Part shown: piece after piece, positions 36,492 through 42,500 of the stretch
Layout of the letters: each line of letters starts with the position of its first letter
How positions within the stretch are numbered: the stretch's first letter is position 1
Source of the DNA: an uncultured Eubacterium sp.
GTDB taxonomy: Bacteria; Bacillota; Clostridia; Oscillospirales; Acutalibacteraceae
Assembly (NCBI GenBank): GCA_902462495.1
Contig: CABQCC010000001.1
Location: 1-42,500, forward strand
Direction: 5' to 3'
DNA length: 42,500 nt
The notes under the pieces: generated by a model
The model's database searches: none
What the model was told of the DNA's origin: nothing
What the model saw: only the letters and a program-made list of their open reading frames with translations
Translations under genes and position numbers: made by a program

Positions 36492-37892
36492 ATGACAGAA
36501 TTTATGGGTGAGGACTTTTTGCTTGACACGGATTGTGCAAAAAAGCTGTTCCACGATTTTGCGGAAAATATGCCTATTTGCGACTATCACTGTCATTTGA
36601 GTCCAAAAGAAATTTACGAAAACCGTGAACCGAGCGACATATCGGAGCTTTGGCTCTCGGGCGACCACTACAAGTGGAGAGCAATGCGAAGTGCGGGCAT
36701 TGACGAAAAATATTGCACGGGTGACGCTTCGGGTGAAGAAAAGTTCATCAAATTCGGCGAAGCTTTGCAATACTGCATCGGCAATCCGCTGTATCATTGG
36801 GCACACATTGAGCTTCAACGATACTTCGGCATTGACACTCCGCTGAATGCGAAAACTGCGAAAGACATCTACAAAAGAGCAAACGAGGCAATCAAAAACG
36901 GCGATTTTCGTCCGCAGAGTCTTATTACAAACAGCAATGTAAAAGTTGTTTGCACAACGGACGACCCGATTGACAGCCTTGAATATCACAAAAAGCTGAA
37001 AAGTGTTGACGGTTTTGACTGCAAAGTTTTGCCGACATTCAGACCCGAAAAAGCGCTGAACATCCACATTGACGGCTTTGCGAATTACATCAAGGAATTG
37101 AGCAAGGCGGCAGAAATTGAAATTTCATCATACAAAGATGTGATTAACGCCCTGCTGAAAAGATGCGATTATTTCAACGAAGTCGGTTGCAAGGTTTCCG
37201 ACCATTCGTTTGACTATGTGCCGTTTGACATTGCAACGGATGACGAAATTGAAAAAGTGTTCCGCAACGCTATGAACGGCGAAATCCCGACACAGGCTGA
37301 CGGCGATAAATACAGAACAGCCGTACTCCTTGCACTTGGAAAGAAATATCACGAGCTTGACTGGGCAATGGAAATCCACATCGGTGCGCTGCGCAACAAT
37401 TCCACAAGAATGTTCAAGACAATCGGTGCAGACACAGGATTTGACAGCGTCGGCGACTGCGAAATCGCATACACGCTTTCAAGATTTTTGGACGCACTTG
37501 ATGTGAGCAACTCGCTTCCGAAAACGATATTGTTCAACCTCAACGACAAGGACAACACCGTGCTTGCAACAATGCTCGGCAACTTCCAAGGCACAGAGGC
37601 AGAGGGCAAAATTCAGTTTGGACCTGCGTGGTGGTTCCTTGACACAATGGACGGTATGACCGCACAGATGAAGTCGCTCGGCAACCTCGGTGTGCTCGGC
37701 AAATTCATCGGTATGGAAACCGATTCACGCTCGTTCACCTCATACGGCAGACACGAATATTTCAGACGAATTATGTGCCGTTTGCTCGGCAGATGGATTG
37801 AGGACGGATGGTATGCCTATAATGAGGACATACTAAAGGAAATCGTTTGCGGAATTTCCTACAACAACGCAATAAAATATTTCGGATTTTAA
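36492..37892 (+). CDS. uxaC: Glucuronate isomerase (uronate isomerase)
   Basis: A 466-residue enzyme, about the usual length (E. coli 470). It converts D-glucuronate to D-fructuronate, or D-galacturonate to D-tagaturonate. Typical UxaC stretches are NMPICDYHCHLSPKEIYENR (with the metal-binding His-x-His), ELWLSGDHYKWRAMRSAGID, and the C-terminal GPAWWFLDTMDGMTAQM and TDSRSFTSYGRHEYFRR. The neighbours encode mannonate rather than altronate enzymes, so glucuronate is the likely substrate. It is the first gene of uxaC-kdgK-kdgA, with CAGGAG before the ATG. Confidence 0.95.
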   Translation: MTEFMGEDFLLDTDCAKKLFHDFAENMPICDYHCHLSPKEIYENREPSDISELWLSGDHYKWRAMRSAGIDEKYCTGDASGEEKFIKFGEALQYCIGNPLYHWAHIELQRYFGIDTPLNAKTAKDIYKRANEAIKNGDFRPQSLITNSNVKVVCTTDDPIDSLEYHKKLKSVDGFDCKVLPTFRPEKALNIHIDGFANYIKELSKAAEIEISSYKDVINALLKRCDYFNEVGCKVSDHSFDYVPFDIATDDEIEKVFRNAMNGEIPTQADGDKYRTAVLLALGKKYHELDWAMEIHIGALRNNSTRMFKTIGADTGFDSVGDCEIAYTLSRFLDALDVSNSLPKTILFNLNDKDNTVLATMLGNFQGTEAEGKIQFGPAWWFLDTMDGMTAQMKSLGNLGVLGKFIGMETDSRSFTSYGRHEYFRRIMCRLLGRWIEDGWYAYNEDILKEIVCGISYNNAIKYFGF

Positions 37893-37917
37893 TTATATTA
37901 TCAAAAGGTGATTTATT

Positions 37918-39015
37918 ATGAAACTTAAATTAAGACCAAAAGAAGAATGTATGTTTGACGAGGTTTCACTCGGCGAAATTATGCTCAGACTTGACCCGGG
38001 CGAAGGCAGAATAAAAACCGCACGCTCATTCAGAGCCTGGGAGGGCGGCGGAGAATACAATGTTGCCCGTGGACTTCGCAGATGCTTCGGTATGAAAACA
38101 TCTGTTATCACCGCTTTTGCGGAAAACGAAATTGGCTATCTTATGGAAGATTTGATTCTTCAAGGCGGAGTTGACACATCACTCATCAAGTGGGTGCCAT
38201 ATGACGGAATCGGCAGAACAGTACGAAACGGAATCAACTTCACCGAAAGAGGATTTGGCATCCGTGGCGCTGTCGGCGCATCCGACAGAGGCAACACAGC
38301 CGCTTCACAGCTCAAGCCTGAGGACATTGACTGGGATTACATCTTCGGCACACTCGGTGTTCGTTGGCTTCACACAGGCGGAATTTATGCCGCACTTTCC
38401 GAAACTGCCGCTCAAACAGTAATCACAGCCGTTAAAAAAGCAAAAGAATACGGCACAATCGTTTCTTACGACCTCAACTACCGCCCGTCACTTTGGAAAG
38501 GAATCGGCGGTCAGGCAAAGGCACAGGAAGTTAACAAGGAAATTGCAAAATATGTTGATGTTATGATTGGCAACGAGGAGGACTTCACCGCTTCTCTCGG
38601 TTTTGAGGTTGAGGGCAACGACGCCGACCTCAAGGAACTCAATATGGACGGCTACTACAAAATGATTGAAACCGTCACAAAGGCTTATCCAAACTTCAAG
38701 GTTATTGCAACAACGCTCCGCACGGTAAAAACCGCAACAGTCAACGACTGGAAAGCTATTTGCTGGGCAGACGGAAAAATCTACAATTCTCTTGAATATC
38801 CGGGACTTGAAATTCTTGACCGTGTCGGTGGCGGTGACAGCTTTGCATCGGGTCTTATCTACGGCTTGATGACTTATGAGGACGCACAAAAGGCTGTTAA
38901 CTACGGCGTTGTTCACGGCGCACTTGCAATGACAACTCCGGGCGACACATCAATGGCTTCGCTCAAAGAAGTTGAAGCAAAGGTGAACGGCGCAGGCGCT
39001 CGTGTTCAAAGATAA
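37918..39015 (+). CDS. kdgK: 2-dehydro-3-deoxygluconokinase, PfkB family
   Basis: A 365-residue sugar kinase of the PfkB/ribokinase family. It has the substrate-binding start SLGEIMLRLDPGEGRIKTAR, WEGGGEYNVARGLRRCFGMK, and the active site DRVGGGDSFASGLIYGL (the usual G-A-G-D reads G-G-G-D, as often in KdgK). It phosphorylates 2-keto-3-deoxygluconate to KDPG. At 365 residues it is longer than E. coli KdgK (309), in line with the clostridial type. It follows uxaC by 25 bases and precedes the KDPG aldolase by 37 bases, which makes the substrate nearly certain. AAAAGGTG lies before the ATG. Confidence 0.92.
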   Translation: MKLKLRPKEECMFDEVSLGEIMLRLDPGEGRIKTARSFRAWEGGGEYNVARGLRRCFGMKTSVITAFAENEIGYLMEDLILQGGVDTSLIKWVPYDGIGRTVRNGINFTERGFGIRGAVGASDRGNTAASQLKPEDIDWDYIFGTLGVRWLHTGGIYAALSETAAQTVITAVKKAKEYGTIVSYDLNYRPSLWKGIGGQAKAQEVNKEIAKYVDVMIGNEEDFTASLGFEVEGNDADLKELNMDGYYKMIETVTKAYPNFKVIATTLRTVKTATVNDWKAICWADGKIYNSLEYPGLEILDRVGGGDSFASGLIYGLMTYEDAQKAVNYGVVHGALAMTTPGDTSMASLKEVEAKVNGAGARVQR

Positions 39016-39052
39016 TCGCAATAAATATATTAAATTATAGGAGAAAATTACT

Positions 39053-39709
39053 ATGTCAAATAAAATTGAAACTCTTGCAAAAATTCAAGAAGTCGGAATT
39101 GTTGCAGTTGTTCGTGCAACATCCATTGAACAGGCAGAAAAAATCACAGACGCTTGCATTGCCGGCGGTGTGGCAGCCATTGAGCTTACTTTCACCGTTC
39201 CGCACGCGGACAAGCTGATTGAAGCAATGAGAGCAAAGTACAATTCGGGAGAAATCATCATCGGCGCAGGCACGGTTATGGATGCCGCAACAGCAAGAAT
39301 TGCAATCCTTGCAGGCGCCGAATACATTGTTTCGCCGTACTTTGACCCTGAAACCGTAAAATGTTGCAACAGATACGGAATTCCGTCTATGCCGGGCATT
39401 TACACACCGACAGAGGCTGTGCACGCAATGGAATGCGGTGCAGATGTGCTCAAAGTGTTCCCTGGCGACATTGCAGGTCCTCGCTTCATCAAGGACATTC
39501 ACGGTCCTATTCCAAACGCTGTTATGATGCCGTCGGGCGGTGTTGATGTTGACAATGTCAAGGAATGGATAAAGGCAGGCGCCGTTGCTTGCGGTGCAGG
39601 TTCATCGCTTATCGCAGGTGCAAAGACAGGCGATTACGACAAAATCACCGAAACAGGCAAGCTCTTTGTTCAGAGAATCAAAGAAGCAAGAGAAGAAATG
39701 AAGAAGTGA
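39053..39709 (+). CDS. eda: KDPG aldolase (2-dehydro-3-deoxyphosphogluconate aldolase)
   Basis: A 218-residue class I aldolase that cuts KDPG to pyruvate and glyceraldehyde-3-phosphate. The catalytic Glu in AAIELTFTVPHADKLIEAM, the segment IIGAGTVMDAATARIAILAG, and the Schiff-base Lys in DVLKVFPGDIAGPRFIKDIH are all seen, followed by MMPSGGVDVDNVKEW. It may also act on 4-hydroxy-2-oxoglutarate. It is the last gene of the operon and is followed by a strong terminator. TAGGAGAAAATTACT lies before the ATG. Confidence 0.95.
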   Translation: MSNKIETLAKIQEVGIVAVVRATSIEQAEKITDACIAGGVAAIELTFTVPHADKLIEAMRAKYNSGEIIIGAGTVMDAATARIAILAGAEYIVSPYFDPETVKCCNRYGIPSMPGIYTPTEAVHAMECGADVLKVFPGDIAGPRFIKDIHGPIPNAVMMPSGGVDVDNVKEWIKAGAVACGAGSSLIAGAKTGDYDKITETGKLFVQRIKEAREEMKK

Positions 39710-39737
39710 TAAAAAAACAAAATCCATAAAAATAGCA

Positions 39738-39776
39738 AAAACCGTAAGTATCGAAAAGTATCGAACTTACGGTTTT
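39738..39776. terminator. Bidirectional terminator between the two uronate operons
   Basis: AAAACCGTAAGT (39738-39749) pairs perfectly with ACTTACGGTTTT (39765-39776) around 15 bases, which hold a short direct repeat (ATCGAA). A/T-rich flanks lie on both sides. The kdgA and uxuB-like genes are convergent here. Confidence 0.8.
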
Positions 39777-39805
39777 ATTATTTGCCATAAAATATTGTTG
39801 GAAGT

Positions 39806-40654
39806 TTATACTCCGCTGTATGCGTTGAAGCCCCCGTCAACAGGAATGTTCACGCCTGTGATGAATCCGCTGTACGCCTCATCGCAAAGGAACAGAAGTG
39901 TTCCGTCAAGTTCCTCAGGTTCGCCAAAACGATTCATAGGAGTTGCGGCAAGGATTTTGCCTGTGCGGGCAGTCGGAGTGCCGTCCTCGTTCCAAAGAAG
40001 CGTTGCGTTCTGCTTGGTTGAGAAAAATCCCGGAGCGATTGCGTTTACTCTGATTCCCATTGGTGCAAAGTGAACAGCCATCCATTCGGTGAAGTTCTTT
40101 ACCGCAGCTTTGGCAGCCGAATATGCAGGAATACGGGTGAGCGGTCTAAACGCATTCATTGAAGTTATCATAACAATGCAAGCGTGCTCTTTTTCCACCA
40201 TATCTCTTGCAAAAACCTGTGTAGGAATAAGAGTGCCAAGGAAGTTGAGATTGAATACAAAAGAAATTCCGTCGGCATCAAGGTCGAAAAAGGTCTTTAC
40301 ATTCTCGTCCTTTTGAACAAGGTCGATTTGCTCCAAAGTGTCCTTTGTGGTTGTGCCCTTTGGATTGTTGCCACCTGCGCCGTTGAGAAGAATGTCGCAA
40401 GTGCCGAGTTTTTCGTTGATGATTTTTCTTGCATTTTGCATTGATTCGCTGTCAAGAACATTGCAACCTACCGCAATAGCTTCACCGCCGTTTGCAACGA
40501 TTTCGTCAGCACAAGCCTGTGCAGCCGCCTCGTTCAAATCAAGCACGGCAACCTTGCAGCCCTGCTTTGCAAGAGTTTTTGCAAACTGTCCGCAGAGGAC
40601 ACCGCCGCCACCTGTAACAACGGCAACCCTGCCCTTTAAATTTTCATGTGTCAT
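39806..40654 (-). CDS. SDR-family D-mannonate oxidoreductase (UxuB function)
   Basis: A 282-residue short-chain dehydrogenase. It has the NAD(P)-binding GRVAVVTGGGGVLCGQFAKT, the segment DILLNGAGGNNPKG, the catalytic Ser (VMITSMNAFRPLTRIP) and Tyr-x-x-x-Lys (PAYSAAKAAVKNFTEWMAVH), and a C-terminal GFITGVNIPVDGGFNAYSGV. This is the form of SDR-type D-mannonate oxidoreductases (fructuronate reductases), unlike the longer UxuB of E. coli. It would reduce fructuronate to D-mannonate. The start is ATG 40654 with GAGGAC upstream; an in-frame extension to 40774 lies inside uxuA and is not real. It is 28 bases after uxuA in the same operon, which supports the substrate. Confidence 0.85.
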   Translation of the reverse strand: MTHENLKGRVAVVTGGGGVLCGQFAKTLAKQGCKVAVLDLNEAAAQACADEIVANGGEAIAVGCNVLDSESMQNARKIINEKLGTCDILLNGAGGNNPKGTTTKDTLEQIDLVQKDENVKTFFDLDADGISFVFNLNFLGTLIPTQVFARDMVEKEHACIVMITSMNAFRPLTRIPAYSAAKAAVKNFTEWMAVHFAPMGIRVNAIAPGFFSTKQNATLLWNEDGTPTARTGKILAATPMNRFGEPEELDGTLLFLCDEAYSGFITGVNIPVDGGFNAYSGV

Positions 40655-40682
40655 TTTATTGTCCTCGTATCTGAATTGATGT

Positions 40683-41747
40683 TTATTTTCTTGATTTTTC
40701 AACTGCTTCCCAAAGTCCGTTGAGATAGCACGCACCGAGTGCTCTGTCGTAAAGTCCGTAGCCCGGTCTTGCAACCTCGCCCCATATCATTCTGCCGTGA
40801 TCAGGGCGGATATATCCGTCAAAGCCGACCTCCTGCAAAGCCTTTACAATCTCGTACATATCGAGTGAACCTGCATTGCTCTCGTGTGCGGTTTCGTTGA
40901 ACCATTGATTGTTAATCTGCACATTACGAAGATGCGCAAAATAAATTCTGTCGCCTGCCGATTTGATGATTTCCACAATATCGTTGTTTGGACTTGCACC
41001 GAGCGAGCCTGTGCAAAGGGTCAAGCCGTTGTATTTTGACGGCACCATTGCAAGCAATTTTTCAACAGCGGTTTTGTCCGTGATGATTCGTGGAAGTCCA
41101 AAAATGCTCCACGGCGGGTCATCCGGATGTATTGCCATTTTGACATCGCATTCCTCGCAAGTCGGCATAATCGCTTCAAGAAAATATTTTAGGTTTGCCC
41201 ACAAATCGTCCGCAGTAACATCCTTGTATTTCTCAAAAAGCTCCTTGATTTCGCCCATTCGCTCGGTTTCCCAACCCGGCATTGCATAACCGTTTGAGTT
41301 GTCGTCAATCTCTCTGAACATATCTTCGGGCGACTTGCCCTCCACCTGCTTGCCGTCATAGCAAAGGCAGGTTGAGCCGTCAGGCAAAGGCATATAAAGG
41401 TCGGTTCTCGTCCAGTCGAAAACAGGCATAAAGTTGTAGCAAATCACCTTTACGCCGACCTTTGAAAGATTGCGAATAGACTCCTTGTAGTTTTCGATAT
41501 ACCTATCTCTTGACGGCAGACCGATTTTGATGTCCTCGTGCACATTTACACTTTCGATACATTCCATTGTAAGCCCCGAAGCGGTGATTTCGTCATACAT
41601 CGCCTGAACTCTGTCCATAGTCCAAGCCTCACCGGCAGGCAAATCGTGGAAGGCAGGAACAACGCCGACCACATTTGGTATTTGTTTGATTTGGTCGAGA
41701 GAAACTGTGTCTTTTTCTTTACCAAACCATCGAAATGTCATTTGCAT
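40683..41747 (-). CDS. uxuA: Mannonate dehydratase
   Basis: A 354-residue enzyme of the UxuA family in its shorter Gram-positive form (E. coli UxuA has 394 residues). It removes water from D-mannonate to give 2-keto-3-deoxygluconate. Typical stretches are MTFRWFGKEKDTVSLDQIKQ, VVPAFHDLPAGEAWTMDRVQ, MPVFDWTRTDLYMPLPDGS, MAIHPDDPPWSIFGLPRI and GYIRPDHGRMIWGE (metal-binding His, Asp and Cys sites). The start is ATG 41747 with GGAGG eight bases upstream. It is the first gene of a two-gene operon convergent with uxaC-kdgK-kdgA, completing the route. Confidence 0.95.
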   Translation of the reverse strand: MQMTFRWFGKEKDTVSLDQIKQIPNVVGVVPAFHDLPAGEAWTMDRVQAMYDEITASGLTMECIESVNVHEDIKIGLPSRDRYIENYKESIRNLSKVGVKVICYNFMPVFDWTRTDLYMPLPDGSTCLCYDGKQVEGKSPEDMFREIDDNSNGYAMPGWETERMGEIKELFEKYKDVTADDLWANLKYFLEAIMPTCEECDVKMAIHPDDPPWSIFGLPRIITDKTAVEKLLAMVPSKYNGLTLCTGSLGASPNNDIVEIIKSAGDRIYFAHLRNVQINNQWFNETAHESNAGSLDMYEIVKALQEVGFDGYIRPDHGRMIWGEVARPGYGLYDRALGACYLNGLWEAVEKSRK

Positions 41748-41777
41748 ACGCTTATCCTCCGTTTGTTTATCATCTTA

Positions 41778-41806
41778 ATTTTAGCACATCATTTATACAT
41801 ATTCAA
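41778..41806 (-). promoter_or_regulatory. Predicted promoter of uxuA
   Basis: On the minus strand TTGAAT (41806-41801), a 17-base spacer and TAAAAT (41783-41778). The -35 overlaps the stop codon of the upstream yqfD gene, so uxuA has its own promoter at the very end of that gene. Confidence 0.5.
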
Positions 41807-42500
41807 CTGTTAATCTTTGCTTTTTTAGAAAAAAGAGGAACCTCCTCGCCGATATTTTCAAGCACCTGTGCGTTGCATTTGACTTCTGCCGAATTAAAGT
41901 TCAAGGTGACATCTATCTGCTTTGACTCAATGTTTTCTCTGCCGAATTCGCCGACAAGTTTTTGCTCAGCAAGTTTTTCGGCAAGTTCAAGCAGAGCCTT
42001 ATCCGACAAATTGACCGTGTAGAGGTTATACTCTCTTGCGTAGGTTTTGACTGTGCCGATTGGCAGAGGGCGGTCGTTGATTGTGAGATACGAATTATGT
42101 CGCACAAGTTCTGCCGTTTCTTTTGGGATTTTGCCGACATACAGCGGAATATACAAACCGAAAAACGAAATCGCCTTGTACTCCTTTTCGCCGATATATT
42201 CCCGTCTGCATTGTTCACGGCTGACGGTCAGGCTGAATTTTTCGTTGACCCTTGCAACAAAATCACCGCTTGCGTGTGCAAAAAAGTTTTCTTTTTTCTC
42301 CTCGGGAGCATAAACGCCCGACACAAGGATTGTGCCCTTTGTCACGCTGTCGCCGACAAAAGCCTGCTGCCAACCGTCCTTGACCATTGCCGACACAATC
42401 ACGCCATCTTTGACCGCCGTGAGATTTGTGTACTTGTCACTTTCTATATTCGGCTTTGGCGTTGCTTCTTGGATTTCCACCCTTGCGGTTGTGCCGATTC
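41803..42500 (-). CDS. yqfD: Sporulation protein YqfD, C-terminal part (5' end beyond window)
   Basis: The frame is open to the right edge, so about 230 C-terminal residues are seen. The family pattern is visible: TTARVEIQEATPKPNIE, then SDKYTNLTAVKDGVIVSAMV and GDSVTKGTILVSGVYAPEE, followed by a long beta/alpha end with FFGLYIPLYVGKIPKETAEL. YqfD proteins are membrane-linked and needed for normal spore formation in Bacillus; they are found in spore-forming Firmicutes. An internal GTG at 42480 could be mistaken for a start, but the coding pattern clearly continues upstream. The gene before it (commonly phoH) lies outside the window. Confidence 0.85.
   Translation of the reverse strand, partial: IGTTARVEIQEATPKPNIESDKYTNLTAVKDGVIVSAMVKDGWQQAFVGDSVTKGTILVSGVYAPEEKKENFFAHASGDFVARVNEKFSLTVSREQCRREYIGEKEYKAISFFGLYIPLYVGKIPKETAELVRHNSYLTINDRPLPIGTVKTYAREYNLYTVNLSDKALLELAEKLAEQKLVGEFGRENIESKQIDVTLNFNSAEVKCNAQVLENIGEEVPLFSKKAKINS

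Noticed and set aside
36453..37067. 204-aa frame antisense to uxaC
   Set aside because: uxaC is unmistakable on the other strand; the antisense product has no family features and no ribosome site.
40655..40774. 40-residue N-terminal extension of the SDR gene
   Set aside because: It overlaps the end of uxuA, precedes the GAGGAC ribosome site and is unlike SDR starts; ATG 40654 is preferred.
1..42500. CRISPR arrays, rRNA genes, full insertion sequences or phage genes
   Set aside because: I found no regularly spaced direct repeats, no rRNA sequence and no transposase, integrase or phage protein among the frames.

Overview
The window looks like a chromosomal segment of a spore-forming, Gram-positive-type anaerobe, probably a gut Clostridia (Eubacteriales). 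Supporting signs are a sporulation gene of the YqfD type at the right edge, strong AGGAGG-like ribosome sites, a Tad pilus locus with no outer-membrane secretin, and sugar genes for host glycans (lacto-N-biose/galacto-N-biose, L-fucose) and uronic acids. The genus cannot be named from sequence reading alone.

Layout. (1) 1-2738, minus: a three-gene operon with a helical chaperone-like protein, a GH136-type parallel beta-helix glycosidase (candidate lacto-N-biosidase) and a GH112 phosphorylase cut by the left edge. (2) 2987-5158, plus: the housekeeping RNA-binding protein Tex. (3) 5204-25724, minus: a 20-kb tad (Flp pilus) operon. In transcription order it carries prepilin peptidase, a 57-aa Flp pilin, a TadE-like pseudopilin, CpaB, TadZ, TadA, TadB, TadC, a DUF192 protein, a DivIVA-domain coiled coil, an 11-kb gene for a 3,658-aa TadG-like protein with a very long beta-solenoid-like body, a membrane-anchored SGNH-like protein that has lost its catalytic Ser and His, and an Sfp-type phosphopantetheinyl transferase. 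(4) 25891-27890: a divergent pair, a SAM methyltransferase and an unrecognised 216-aa protein. (5) 27891-28236: the only gene-free stretch above 300 bases, holding a hairpin-rich inverted-repeat element that looks like a MITE. (6) 28237-33567: an L-fucose operon (fucA-fucU-kinase-fucI) divergent from an AraC-family regulator. (7) 33649-36247: a lipoprotein, an AT-rich VanZ-like membrane protein, tRNA-Pro(CGG) and a zinc-ribbon/TM2 protein. (8) 36492-41747: a complete glucuronate-to-pyruvate route made of two convergent operons (uxaC-kdgK-kdgA and uxuA-SDR-type uxuB). (9) 41803-42500: the 3' part of yqfD.

How it fits together. The GH136/GH112 and fucose genes suggest use of mucin or milk-type glycans. 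The uronate genes feed glucuronate into the KDG/KDPG route. The tad operon would build a thin adhesive pilus. Its giant TadG-like member is the most unusual object here: the N-terminus is a normal TadG-type membrane segment, but the expected von Willebrand domain is replaced by roughly 2,500 residues of repeating Y-V-x-G strands plus cysteine-rich modules, suggesting a large surface or pilus-tip structure.
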